Origin: Micrococcus lacusdianchii | Lineage (GTDB): Bacteria; Actinomycetota; Actinomycetes; Actinomycetales; Micrococcaceae | Assembly (NCBI RefSeq): GCF_023155805.1 | Contig: NZ_JAKNUW010000001.1 | Coordinates: forward strand, 206,740 to 270,739 | Direction of reading: 5' to 3' | DNA: 64,000 nucleotides | Shown: in pieces, positions 9,034-17,889 of the stretch | How the letters are laid out: each line of letters opens with the position of its first letter | Position numbering within the stretch: the stretch's first letter is position 1 | Made by a program: the position numbers and the translations under genes | Notes under the pieces: model-generated | What the model was told of the DNA's origin: nothing | The model's input: only the letters and a program-made list of their open reading frames with translations | Database searches by the model: none

Positions 9034-10215
9034 ATGTCCCTGTCTCGCCGCAGCTTCCTCGGCGGCGCCGGCGCGCTCGCGGGCCTCGGCGCCTTGACGG
9101 CGTGTTCCCCCACGGACGGCTCCCAGCAGAGCGTGTGGTCCACCTACGGCGTGGGCACCGGCACGTACAACGACCTCGCGGCGGTGGCGAACACCCTCAC
9201 GCAGGTCAACGGCCGCCAGGTGCGCCTCATGACCTCCTCCACCGGCATGGGCCGCATGGCCCCGCTGATCAACGGGACCGCCGACTTCGCCCGCTCCGGC
9301 GACGAGTACTACTACGCCTTCGAGGGCGACGACGAGTTCTGTTCGCCGACGTGGGGCCCTCAGCCCATCCGTCAGGTGTGGACGCCGCGCGGCAACTACG
9401 GCGTGCTCGTCCGGAAGGACAGCGGCATCGAGACCGTCGAGGATCTCGAGGGGCGCAACTACCCCAACCTCGTGGGTGCCACGTCCATCAACCGCAAGCT
9501 CGAGGCGTTCCTCAACTACGGCGGTCTCACCCGTGCGGACACGAACCTCGTCAACACCACCTACGCAGGCCAGATCGAGATGCTGAAGACCGGGCAGCTC
9601 GACGCGCTCTACCAGAACGTCGTGGGCTCCAACGTCGAGGAGCTCGCCTCCCAGTACCCCATCCGCTGGCTCGACTTGAGCAGTGAGGACCCCAGCCGCT
9701 TCGAGTCCTGGGAGCGCCTGGCCCCCATCGCCCGCCCGGGCAGGTTCACCGGCGGCGCCGGTCTCGCGAAGGGCGAGTCCGCGGTGAACATGCAGTACTC
9801 GATCCCCCTGACGACGCTGTCCACCCGGCCGGCGGACGAGGTCGCGCAGCTGGCCACCCAGATCCACGAGAACTTCGACCGCTACAAGGACGCCACGCAG
9901 GACGCCAAGATGTTCGCCCTGGACAAGATCATGTTCGACCCGATGGTCGTCCCGTTCCACGACGGCGCGCGGTCGGTGTTCCTGGACCTGGGGGTGTGGA
10001 CGCCGCACATGCAGCGTCGGCACGAGGCCCTGCTGGACCGGGAGGGGCTCCTCCTCGACGCCTGGCCGCCGTTCCTCGAGCAGCACCGCAAGGACGATGC
10101 CGCCGCCCAGAAGTGGTTCGACTGGAAGCAGGAGAACCTTCCGGACCTGCCCCCCATCGAGGACCTCCCGGAGGACGACGCGTCCGCCGCCGACACGCAG
10201 GGAGACGACGCATGA
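9034..10215 (+). CDS. TAXI-family TRAP transporter solute-binding lipoprotein
   Basis: Extracytoplasmic solute receptor of a TRAP transporter, 393 residues. ATG 9034 gives a twin-arginine signal (SRRSFLGG) ending in the lipobox LTAC, so the protein is probably exported by Tat and lipid-anchored. The mature part has TAXI-family features such as GVGTGTYNDLAAVANTL, LINGTADFARSGDEYYYAF and a NYGVLVRKDSG segment. Its stop overlaps the ATG of the membrane component by four bases. Neighbouring acyl-CoA genes suggest a carboxylic acid ligand; glutarate or a related dicarboxylate is an inference. Confidence 0.88.
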   Translation: MSLSRRSFLGGAGALAGLGALTACSPTDGSQQSVWSTYGVGTGTYNDLAAVANTLTQVNGRQVRLMTSSTGMGRMAPLINGTADFARSGDEYYYAFEGDDEFCSPTWGPQPIRQVWTPRGNYGVLVRKDSGIETVEDLEGRNYPNLVGATSINRKLEAFLNYGGLTRADTNLVNTTYAGQIEMLKTGQLDALYQNVVGSNVEELASQYPIRWLDLSSEDPSRFESWERLAPIARPGRFTGGAGLAKGESAVNMQYSIPLTTLSTRPADEVAQLATQIHENFDRYKDATQDAKMFALDKIMFDPMVVPFHDGARSVFLDLGVWTPHMQRRHEALLDREGLLLDAWPPFLEQHRKDDAAAQKWFDWKQENLPDLPPIEDLPEDDASAADTQGDDA

Positions 10216-12305
10216 CCACGACCACCCCCGCCGACGCCATCGCGGTCACCCGCCGCAACCCCCGGCTCACGCCGTTCTGGAGCGTCGTCACGGTCGTCCT
10301 GACCGTACTGGGCGTCCTCGCGACCATGAACCAGGTGTTCTTCTGGAATCTGGGGGGTGTGACCCGGCTGGAGAACACGTTCCTGTATCTCCTCCTCGCC
10401 ACCTTCCTCCCCATCATCTTCATCGTCACCCCTGCCACACACCGCCGCGGAGGACGAAAGGAGCGGCGCACCGCTCCTCCGCCCGGCACCGGGGCGATGC
10501 GGATCGTCGAGGCGGACCAGACCACCGATCAGATGACCGACCGGCGCACCGGCGTCCCCTGGTACGACGTCGCACTCATCCTCCTCGTGGAGGTCTGCTG
10601 TCTGTACTTCGCGGCGAACGGCCTGGACATCCAGGAATACGGGTGGGAGTGGAACGCCCCCCTCACCGCCACCGTGCTCTCGGTCGTGTTCTGGCTCCTG
10701 ATCGTGGAGGTGCTGCGGCGGTCGGCGGGGTGGATCGTCGCGGCGCTGGCCCTGGTGTTCTCCCTGTACCCCATGATCGCCGGTCAGATCCCCATCGGGA
10801 TCCTCCAGGGCATCGACTACGACGCCCTCACCCTGGCCCAGATCCACGCCATGGGAACCGAGTCCATCCTGGGCCTCCCCCTGCAGACCGCCGGGACGAT
10901 CCTCGTCGGATTCCTCCTCTTCGGCACGGTCCTGCAGCACACCGGCGGAGCCGACTTCTTCCACAACGTCTCCACGGCACTCTTCGGGCGGTACCGCGGC
11001 GGCTCGGCCAAGGTGGCCGTGGCGTCCTCCGCCACCATGGGCATGATGTCCGGATCCGCCGTGTCCAACGTGCTGACCACCGGCCCGATGACCATCCCGG
11101 CGATGGTGCGCTCCGGGTTCACCCCGCGCGTCGCCGGAGCCGTCGAGGCCACCGCCTCGTCGGGTGGCTCCATCACGCCCCCCATCATGGGCACGGCGGC
11201 GTTCCTCATGGTGTCGTTCGTGGGCGTGCCGTACACCACCATCCTCGTCGCCGCGACGATCCCGGCGATCCTGTACTTCCTCGGCATCTTCCTGCAGGTG
11301 GACGCCTACTCGGCCGTCCACGGCCTGCGGGGGGTCCCCCGGGACCGCCTTCCGCGCCTCGGCCGGTCCCTCGTCGAGGGATGGCCCTACCTGACCGCGC
11401 TGGTCCTGCTGACCGTCCTGCTCTTCATCCTGGACTCCGAGGCGCAGGTCCCCTACTGGATCACCGGAGTCCTGCTGCTGATCGCCGTCCTCAGCCCCCG
11501 CGTGCGCATGGGCAGGCGCCAGTGGTTGGACCTGGCGGTGGACTGCGGCCGCACCCTCGCGCAGATCATCGGCATCATCGCCGGCGTCGGTCTGATCCTC
11601 GGCGGACTCTCCGCCACGGGCGTCGCCCTGTCCCTCTCCCGAGACCTGCTGGCACTGGTCGGGGACAACGTGGTGCTGCTGCTCATCGCCGGCGCCGCCG
11701 TCTGCTTCGTGCTCGGCATGGGCCTGACCATCTCCGCGGCCTACGTGTTCCTGGCCATCGTGATGGTCCCGGCCGTCGTGGCCCTCGGGGTGAACCCCCT
11801 CGCCGCGCACCTGTTCGTGATCTACTGGGCCTCGGTCTCCTACATCACCCCGCCCGTGGGCCTGGCCGCCTTCGCGGCGGCCGGCATCTCCAAGGCGTCC
11901 CCCATGGCGACCTGCGTCGAGGCCATGCGCCTGGGCGCGGTGAAGTACATCGTGCCGTTCGGCTTCGCCCTGAATCCGGCCCTGGTGGCCCAGGACGACC
12001 CCGGGCGGGTCGCCGTGGCGTTCGTCTTCAGCCTGGTGGCGGTCTACGCCATCGCCGGCGCCTTGGGCGGCCACCTGGCCTTCGTGGAGCGCCGGGTGCC
12101 CCTGTGGGCCCGGGCGGCGCTCGTCGTCGGCGGCTTCATGATGTTCCTGCCGCAGATGTGGGTGACGCTGCTCGGCCTGGCCCTCACCGCCGTGGTGGTG
12201 GTGCTCGTCCGGCTGACCGTCCCCGGCGACCTGCCCCCGGAGCCGGTGGTGGACCCCGACGGGCTCACCGACCGCGCAGACCGCCCGGCCCCCGCCCACG
12301 CCTGA
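10212..12305 (+). CDS. TRAP transporter fused permease (4TM/12TM)
   Basis: Ion-driven membrane component of the TAXI-TRAP transporter; the small (DctQ-like) and large (DctM-like) subunits are fused, as is usual for TAXI systems. The 697-residue protein is almost wholly hydrophobic, with the large-subunit signature regions GSAVSNVLTTGPMTIPAM, EATASSGGSITPPIMG and YWASVSYITPPVGLAAFAAA. Start ATG 10212 overlaps the receptor stop (ATGA). It is followed after about 50 bp by the enoyl-CoA hydratase gene, so transport and catabolism are probably co-transcribed. Confidence 0.9.
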   Translation: MTTTTPADAIAVTRRNPRLTPFWSVVTVVLTVLGVLATMNQVFFWNLGGVTRLENTFLYLLLATFLPIIFIVTPATHRRGGRKERRTAPPPGTGAMRIVEADQTTDQMTDRRTGVPWYDVALILLVEVCCLYFAANGLDIQEYGWEWNAPLTATVLSVVFWLLIVEVLRRSAGWIVAALALVFSLYPMIAGQIPIGILQGIDYDALTLAQIHAMGTESILGLPLQTAGTILVGFLLFGTVLQHTGGADFFHNVSTALFGRYRGGSAKVAVASSATMGMMSGSAVSNVLTTGPMTIPAMVRSGFTPRVAGAVEATASSGGSITPPIMGTAAFLMVSFVGVPYTTILVAATIPAILYFLGIFLQVDAYSAVHGLRGVPRDRLPRLGRSLVEGWPYLTALVLLTVLLFILDSEAQVPYWITGVLLLIAVLSPRVRMGRRQWLDLAVDCGRTLAQIIGIIAGVGLILGGLSATGVALSLSRDLLALVGDNVVLLLIAGAAVCFVLGMGLTISAAYVFLAIVMVPAVVALGVNPLAAHLFVIYWASVSYITPPVGLAAFAAAGISKASPMATCVEAMRLGAVKYIVPFGFALNPALVAQDDPGRVAVAFVFSLVAVYAIAGALGGHLAFVERRVPLWARAALVVGGFMMFLPQMWVTLLGLALTAVVVVLVRLTVPGDLPPEPVVDPDGLTDRADRPAPAHA

Positions 12306-12357
12306 GCACCGCGGCTCCCCGCACCGACCCGACCCGACCTGCCCCGAAGGAGATCCC

Positions 12358-13149
12358 ATGAGCCCCGACCCCGCGACCCCCACCGAGCCCCTGGTGCTGT
12401 TCACCGCCGAGGACGGGATCGGCACGATGACGATCAACCGCCCCGAGGCGCGCAACGCGATGAACCAGGCCGTCCAGGCCGCGGTCCGTGAGGTCCTGGA
12501 CGAGGTGGAGGAGCGCGAGGACATCCACGTGCTCGTCGTCACCGGTGCCGGGGACAAGGCCTTCGTCGCCGGCGCGGACATCCGGGAGCTCGCGGAGCGC
12601 GGCCCCGTGGACGGACTCGTCGGGCGCATGCAGGGCCTCTACTCCCGCCTGCACGCGATGGAGACGCCCACCGTGGCGGCCGTGAACGGCTACGCGTTCG
12701 GCGGCGGCTGCGAGCTGGCCCTGGCCTGCGACGTGCGCATCGCCTCCCAGCGCGCCCAGTTCGCCCTCCCGGAGACGGGCCTGGGCATCCTCCCGGCGGC
12801 CGGGGGCACGCAGCGCCTGGCGCGCCTCGTGGGCGTGGGCAACGCGACCGAGATGATCCTCACCGGCCGGCGCGTCCCGGCCGAGGAGGCCCTGCGCATG
12901 GGCCTGGTGACCGCCGTCGTCCCCCCGGAGGAGCTGATGGCCCGGGCGAAGGAGACGGCGCAGGCGATCGCGGCGCGCGGCCCCCTCGCCAACCGCCTGG
13001 CCAAGACCGTGCTCGAGCACGCCTTCGACACGGACCGCGAGACCGGCCTGCTGCTGGAGAGGCTGGCCGTGAGCGTCCTCTACGCGCACACTGAGCGGGA
13101 CGAGGGCACCTCCGCGTTCTTCGAGAAGCGCCCCCCGCAGTACCGCTGA
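12358..13149 (+). CDS. Enoyl-CoA hydratase (crotonase family)
   Basis: Adds water to 2-enoyl-CoA, for example crotonyl-CoA to 3-hydroxybutyryl-CoA. The 263-residue protein has the oxyanion-hole segment KAFVAGADIREL, and both catalytic glutamates typical of hydratases are present, in FGGGCELALAC and in LPETGLGILPAAGGTQRL. A GAAGGAG ribosome site sits just before the ATG. It lies between the transporter and a 3-hydroxyacyl-CoA dehydrogenase, the next enzyme of the same route. Confidence 0.92.
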   Translation: MSPDPATPTEPLVLFTAEDGIGTMTINRPEARNAMNQAVQAAVREVLDEVEEREDIHVLVVTGAGDKAFVAGADIRELAERGPVDGLVGRMQGLYSRLHAMETPTVAAVNGYAFGGGCELALACDVRIASQRAQFALPETGLGILPAAGGTQRLARLVGVGNATEMILTGRRVPAEEALRMGLVTAVVPPEELMARAKETAQAIAARGPLANRLAKTVLEHAFDTDRETGLLLERLAVSVLYAHTERDEGTSAFFEKRPPQYR

Positions 13150-13182
13150 CAGCACCACGACACCGCTACGAAGGGAACACCC

Positions 13183-14052
13183 ATGACCATCGACATCCGC
13201 CGCGCCGTCGTCCTCGGCTCCGGCACCATGGGCTCGCAGATCGCCGCCGTGGTCGCCCTGGCCGGCTACACCACCGCCCTGGTGGACATCAGGCAGGAGC
13301 AGCTGGACCACGCCCGCGCCGAGCTGACGAAGCGCCTGGACCGCGACGTCGAGAAGGGCCGCCGGGAGCGCGCCGACGTCGACGCCGCGTGGGAGCGACT
13401 CACCCTGACGACCGACCGCGATGCCGTGGCGGCGAACGCCGACCTCGTCATCGAGGCCGCCGTGGAGGACCTCACCATCAAGCGGTCCATCTTCGCGGAG
13501 CTGGACGCGGTGTGCCCGCCGGACGCCCTGCTGGTGACGAACTCCTCCAACATCGTCTCCTCCCGCGTGGCCGACGCCACCGAGCGGCCCGGCAAGGTGT
13601 GCAACCTGCACTTCTTCAACCCGGCCCTCGTCATGGCGTGCGTCGAGGTCGTCCCCCACGAGGGCACGGACCCGGAGACCGTGGAGGCCGCCGTGGCCTT
13701 CGTCGAGTCGCTGGGCAAGACGCCCGTGAAGCTGAAGAAGGAGGTCCCGGGCTTCCTGGCCAACCGCCTACTCAACGCGCTGCGCCGGGAGGCCGTGGAC
13801 CTGTACGAGGACGGCGTCGCCGACTTCAAGGACATCGACCTGGCCGCCAAGACCGCCCTGGGGCACCCGATGGGCCCCTTCGAGCTGATGGACCTGGTGG
13901 GGATCGACGTCGTCTACCTCATCCGCCTCGCCGAGTACGAGCAGACCGGCGACCCCGCCTCCCTGCCGGCCCCGTCCATCACCCAGAAGTACGAGGCGGG
14001 CGACTTCGGCCGCAAGACGGGCCGCGGCTGGTACGAGTACCCGGCCGAGTGA
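13183..14052 (+). CDS. 3-hydroxybutyryl-CoA dehydrogenase
   Basis: NAD(P)-dependent oxidation of 3-hydroxyacyl-CoA to 3-ketoacyl-CoA. The 289-residue length fits short-chain FadB2/Hbd enzymes. The Rossmann motif GSGTMGSQIA is at about 13-22, NSSNIVSS and LHFFNPA follow, and the C-terminal helical domain has GFLANRLLNALRREAV and GHPMGPFELMDLVG. It follows the hydratase by 33 bp. A thiolase to finish the pathway is not visible in the window. Confidence 0.92.
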   Translation: MTIDIRRAVVLGSGTMGSQIAAVVALAGYTTALVDIRQEQLDHARAELTKRLDRDVEKGRRERADVDAAWERLTLTTDRDAVAANADLVIEAAVEDLTIKRSIFAELDAVCPPDALLVTNSSNIVSSRVADATERPGKVCNLHFFNPALVMACVEVVPHEGTDPETVEAAVAFVESLGKTPVKLKKEVPGFLANRLLNALRREAVDLYEDGVADFKDIDLAAKTALGHPMGPFELMDLVGIDVVYLIRLAEYEQTGDPASLPAPSITQKYEAGDFGRKTGRGWYEYPAE

Positions 14053-14057
14053 ACGGC

Positions 14058-14963
14058 TCAGGCGGAGGCGAGGCGGGGCGGGAACAGGGCGGCCGCGATG
14101 CGCGTGACGCGCTGGACCGCCCGGTTGTGGTCGTGCTCCCGCCAGATGAGCCGCACGTCCAGCGGGGCGCCGCCGGGCTCGAGGGCCAGCCACGAGACGC
14201 CGTCGGCGCCGATGTTGTCCCGCACCGAGTCCAGGCTCAGGGCGATCCCGACGCCGGCGTCCACCAGCAGGGTCTGCGTCCACGAGTCGGGCGCGTGCTC
14301 CCGCACGCGGGGCACGAACCCGGCGGTGCGGGCCAGGCTCTGGAGGCGGTTGCTCAGGGCGGACATGGACCCGCCGGGCAGGGTGATCCACTCCTCCTCG
14401 GCCAGGTCCGCCATGGCCACCGAGGACGCCGAGGCCAGCCGGTGCGTCCTGGGCATCGCCACGATCAGCCGCTCCCGCCCCACCAGGTAGGAGCGCACGT
14501 CCGCGGGAAGGAAGTCCCACCGACCCACGGAGAGGTCCAGGTCCCCGCTGATCACCCGCTCCAGACCCTGCGGGGAGAACTGGGAGCTGTGCAGCTCGAG
14601 GCGCACCCCCGGGCACCGGGCCCGCACCTCCCGCGCCAGCCGTGCCACGCTGCGGTTGATGGAGGCGCCGGCGAAGCCCAGGCGGACGACGCCGGTCTCC
14701 CCCGTCACGGCGCCGCGCACCGTGTCCCGGGCGCGCTCGGAGACAGCCACCAGCTCCCGCGCCACCTCCACGAGGGCCGCACCGGCCGGGGTCAGGGAGA
14801 CGTGGCGCGTGCTGCGCTCGAACACCGGGGCGCCCAGGTCCTTCTCCAGCGCCTTGATCAGCCGGCTCAGGGCCGGTTGGGCCATGCGGAGTCGCGCGGC
14901 GGCGCGGCCGAAGTGCAGCTCCTCGGCGACGGCCAGGAAGGCCCTGGCGTGGTGGACGTCCAT
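14058..14963 (-). CDS. LysR-family transcriptional regulator
   Basis: DNA-binding regulator of about 301 residues. ATG 14963 is chosen over upstream starts because an AGGAGG site lies six bases before it and the protein then opens with the standard LysR helix-turn-helix (DVHHARAFLAVAEELHFGRAA, ending ALEKDLGAPVFERS). The rest is the effector-binding domain. It is transcribed divergently from the CoA-transferase gene, with a dyad of LysR type in between, and convergently with the 3-hydroxybutyryl-CoA dehydrogenase gene (6 bp apart). The arrangement parallels GcdR of Pseudomonas putida, a LysR activator of glutarate catabolism; the same inducer here is an inference. Confidence 0.93.
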   Translation of the reverse strand: MDVHHARAFLAVAEELHFGRAAARLRMAQPALSRLIKALEKDLGAPVFERSTRHVSLTPAGAALVEVARELVAVSERARDTVRGAVTGETGVVRLGFAGASINRSVARLAREVRARCPGVRLELHSSQFSPQGLERVISGDLDLSVGRWDFLPADVRSYLVGRERLIVAMPRTHRLASASSVAMADLAEEEWITLPGGSMSALSNRLQSLARTAGFVPRVREHAPDSWTQTLLVDAGVGIALSLDSVRDNIGADGVSWLALEPGGAPLDVRLIWREHDHNRAVQRVTRIAAALFPPRLASA

Positions 14964-15036
14964 GACCGTCCTCCTCGCTCCGTGCCGGGGCCGGGAGATC
15001 GATGCTGAGAGCGCATCGCCGACCTTCGGAATATGT

Positions 15037-15053
15037 ATTAGACAGGATCTAAT
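15037..15053. promoter_or_regulatory. LysR-type operator in divergent promoter region
   Basis: ATTAGA (15037-15042) and TCTAAT (15048-15053) form a perfect dyad with a 5-bp spacer and contain the T-N11-A core of LysR sites. It lies in the 147-bp gap between the divergent LysR and CoA-transferase genes and stands out as AT-rich in GC-rich DNA. Confidence 0.6.
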
Positions 15054-15110
15054 CACCCTGGTTTGGTGGTGTCCACACCGTGTCGGACATCACAGCGAGG
15101 AGAGCCCCCG

Positions 15111-16340
15111 ATGAGCACGCCCGGATCCCAGGCCGCGTCGCCGCGACGACCGCTGGACGGCATCGTCGTCGCCGACTTCTCCCGCGTGCTCGCCGGGCCC
15201 TACGCCACCATGCTCCTGGCGGACATGGGGGCCACCGTCATCAAGGTCGAGTCGCCGAACGGGGACGACACCCGCCTGTGGATGCCCCCGGAGCGGGACG
15301 GGATCGGGACCTACTACCTCTCGGTGAACCGCAACAAGAGCTCCATCGCCCTGGACCTGGCGGACGAGCAGGACCTGCGCACGGCGTACGCGATCCTGGA
15401 CCGCGCCGACGTGTTCGTGGAGAACTTCAAGCCCGGCGGCCTGGCCCGGTTCGGCCTCGACCCCGAGTCCGTCCGCGAGCGCTGGCCCCGCCTCATCCAC
15501 GCCAGCATCACCGGCTTCGGCACGGCAGGGGGCGCGTCCATGCCGGGGTACGACCTGCTCGTGCAGGGGATGTCGGGGTTCATGCACGTCACCGGCCACC
15601 CGGACGCGGACCCCCAGCGGGCCGGCGTGGCGATCTTCGACGTCGTCACCGGCCTGCACGCCGCCGTCGGCATCCTGGCCGCCCTGCTGGAGCGGCAGGG
15701 CAGCGAGGACGGCCCTGGGCAGCATGTGGCCCTGAACCTGCTCTCCTCCGCCCTGTCCGGGCTCGTGAACCAGACCACGGGCTACGCGGCGGCGGGGGAC
15801 AACCCCCAGCGGCTCGGCAACGACCACCCCAGCCTGTACCCCTACGGGCCGTTCCCCGCGGCGGACCAGGACCTCATCATCTGCGTGGGCAACGACAGCC
15901 AGTTCGCCCGCCTCGTCCAGACCTTGGGCGTGCCGGAGCTGGCCGACGACCCGCGCTTCGAGTCCGTGCTGCTGCGCAACGAGAACCGGGACGAGCTGCG
16001 GATCCTGATGGCGGAGGCGCTCGCCGCCGGGACCGCCGACCACTGGTTCCGGCGCCTCCAGGCGGTGGGCGTGCCCTGCGCCCCGATCCTGGACATCGCC
16101 CAGGGCGTGCAGCGCGCCGACGACCTCGGGCTGGAGCCGGTGGTCCAGGTGGGCGCGCCCGGGACCCGTCAGGTCCCGCTGATCCGCAACCCCGTCTCCT
16201 TCAGCCGGACCCCCGTGGCCTATCCGAAGGCGCCCCCGCACCTGGACGAGGACGCCGCGGACGTCCGCGCCTGGCTCGAGGCCACCCCGGCCCGCCGGCA
16301 CGACGGCGATCGGGCGGCCGACCCGGAGGCGGCCCGGTGA
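15111..16340 (+). CDS. CaiB/BaiF family class III CoA-transferase
   Basis: Moves CoA between carboxylic acids; with the glutaryl-CoA dehydrogenase downstream, glutarate activation is the likely job. ATG 15111 (MSTPGSQAA) is preferred because GAGGAGAG precedes it and the family N-terminus LDGIVVADFSRVLAGPYATMLLADMGATVIKVE follows in its segments. The family catalytic aspartate lies in the GYDLLVQGMSG region. The 409-residue length is typical. Its stop overlaps the GTG start of the next gene. Confidence 0.88.
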   Translation: MSTPGSQAASPRRPLDGIVVADFSRVLAGPYATMLLADMGATVIKVESPNGDDTRLWMPPERDGIGTYYLSVNRNKSSIALDLADEQDLRTAYAILDRADVFVENFKPGGLARFGLDPESVRERWPRLIHASITGFGTAGGASMPGYDLLVQGMSGFMHVTGHPDADPQRAGVAIFDVVTGLHAAVGILAALLERQGSEDGPGQHVALNLLSSALSGLVNQTTGYAAAGDNPQRLGNDHPSLYPYGPFPAADQDLIICVGNDSQFARLVQTLGVPELADDPRFESVLLRNENRDELRILMAEALAAGTADHWFRRLQAVGVPCAPILDIAQGVQRADDLGLEPVVQVGAPGTRQVPLIRNPVSFSRTPVAYPKAPPHLDEDAADVRAWLEATPARRHDGDRAADPEAAR

Positions 16341-16648
16341 GCGGCGGCGTCTTCGAGTGCCCCGTCCCCGTCCGCTGGTCGGACCAGGACGCGAACGGCC
16401 ACGTCAACAACGCACGCGTGGTGACCCTCCTCGAGGAGATCCGGATCGCGGCCTACCTGGCATGGCTGGACTCCACCCCGGACTCCGGGCTGCCCCGTGT
16501 GGTGCGCACCCTGACCGTGGACTTCCGCCGGGCCGTCCACCGGCCCGGGGTCACCGCCGCCGACGAGGCCACGGCCGCCGCCCGCCAGACCACCTCCCCA
16601 CCGACTGACCACGGCGCACCGCCGCCCCCCGCTGACAGGAGATCCTGA
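16337..16648 (+). CDS. Truncated hotdog-fold acyl-CoA thioesterase
   Basis: GTG 16337 overlaps the CoA-transferase stop. The first 70 or so residues match the start of 4HBT thioesterases (VPVRWSDQDANGHVNNARVV, then a helix and VVRTLTVDFRRAVHRPG). The family usually runs to 130-150 residues with further beta strands; here the sequence turns into an Ala/Pro/Thr/Arg-rich tail (ATAAARQTTSPPTDHGAPP) and stops at 103 residues. The second half of the fold seems lost by an internal deletion. It may be non-functional, or kept only because translation couples through it to the dehydrogenase 1 bp downstream. Confidence 0.7.
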   Translation: MSGGVFECPVPVRWSDQDANGHVNNARVVTLLEEIRIAAYLAWLDSTPDSGLPRVVRTLTVDFRRAVHRPGVTAADEATAAARQTTSPPTDHGAPPPPADRRS

Positions 16649-16649
16649 C

Positions 16650-17861
16650 ATGGCATCCCTCACCCCCGTCATCGAGCACCCGGACTTCCTCCTTCTGGAC
16701 GAGGAGCTCGACGCCGACACGCTCGCCCTGCGGGACCGGGTGCGGTCCTTCGCACTCGAGCACGTGGAGCCCGTGATCAACGACCACTGGGAGCGCGCCG
16801 AGTTCCCCTACGGGATCCTCCCGGCCCTGCGCGAGACCGGGATCGTGGGCACGTACATCCAGGGCTACGGCTGCCCGGGGATGTCGCGGCTGCAGGCCGG
16901 GATCGTGGCCCGGGAGATGGGCCGCGTGGACGGCTCGGTGAACACGTTCCTGGGCGTGCACGCCAACCTCGGCATGGGCTCCATCTACATCCTCGGCGAC
17001 GAGGAGCAGCGCCAGCGCTGGCTGCCCGCCATGGCCCGCCTGGAGAAGACCGGCGCGTTCGCCCTAACCGAGCCCGCGCACGGGTCCGACTCCGTGTCCC
17101 TCGAGACGTCGGCCCGGCGGGACGGGGACTCGTGGATCATCGACGGCCACAAGCGCTGGATCGGCAACGGCGCCGCCGGCGACGTGATCGTCCTCTATGC
17201 CCGGGATGAGGCGGACGGCCAGGTCAAGGCGTTCGTGGTCGAGAAGGACGACGACGGCCGCTACCCGGAGGGCTACTCCCCCGAGGTGATCACCGGCAAG
17301 GTCGCCAAGCGGGCCATCCACCAGGCCGACATCCGGATCGAGGGCCTGCGCGTGCCGGAGGAGAACCGCCTGGCGAACTGCGAGTCCTTCGCGGGCGTCA
17401 ACCGGGTCCTCAAGGCGACCCGCGGCGGCGCCTCGTGGGAGGCGCTGGGCCACGGCATGGCGGCCTTCGAGATCGCCGCCCGGTACTCCCTGGAGCGCGA
17501 GCAGTTCTCCGCGCCGATCGGCTCCTACCAGCTCGTGCAGGAGAAGCTGGCCACGATGCTCTCCGACCTCGTCTCGATGCAGCTGATGTGTCGGCGCATG
17601 GCCGAGCTCGCCGAGGACGACCGACTCACCGACCCGATGGCCTCCCTGGTCAAGATGACCACCTCGCGCAAGGCACTGGCCATGTGCCGCGAGGCCCGTG
17701 ACCTGCTCGGCGGCCAGGGACTGCTCCTGGAGAAGCACATCGCCCGCCACATGACCGACATGGAGGTCGTCTCCACCTACGAGGGCACCGACTCGATGCA
17801 GGCCCTCATCGTGGGACGCGAGATCACCGGCATCTCCGCCTTCACCCGCAAGCACCGCTGA
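16650..17861 (+). CDS. Acyl-CoA dehydrogenase, GCDH-like paralogue
   Basis: FAD-dependent dehydrogenase of 403 residues. Family segments are LTEPAHGSDSVSLET, GHKRWIGNG, YSLEREQFSAPIGSYQL and STYEGTDSMQ, the last with the catalytic glutamate. It resembles glutaryl-CoA dehydrogenases overall, but the segment holding the carboxylate-binding Arg and Ser in human GCDH (RSAMSVQSS) reads NTFLGVHAN here, so a non-dicarboxylic or short-chain acyl-CoA substrate is more likely. It is followed 28 bp later by a second dehydrogenase that keeps those residues. Confidence 0.88.
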   Translation: MASLTPVIEHPDFLLLDEELDADTLALRDRVRSFALEHVEPVINDHWERAEFPYGILPALRETGIVGTYIQGYGCPGMSRLQAGIVAREMGRVDGSVNTFLGVHANLGMGSIYILGDEEQRQRWLPAMARLEKTGAFALTEPAHGSDSVSLETSARRDGDSWIIDGHKRWIGNGAAGDVIVLYARDEADGQVKAFVVEKDDDGRYPEGYSPEVITGKVAKRAIHQADIRIEGLRVPEENRLANCESFAGVNRVLKATRGGASWEALGHGMAAFEIAARYSLEREQFSAPIGSYQLVQEKLATMLSDLVSMQLMCRRMAELAEDDRLTDPMASLVKMTTSRKALAMCREARDLLGGQGLLLEKHIARHMTDMEVVSTYEGTDSMQALIVGREITGISAFTRKHR

Positions 17862-17889
17862 CCGCTGCACCCCCGAGAGGACACCGATC

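Noticed and set aside
9882..12629. A 915-codon minus-strand frame across the TRAP permease
   Set aside because: His/Gly/Asp/Arg-rich antisense shadow; the plus strand encodes a clear membrane transporter with family motifs.
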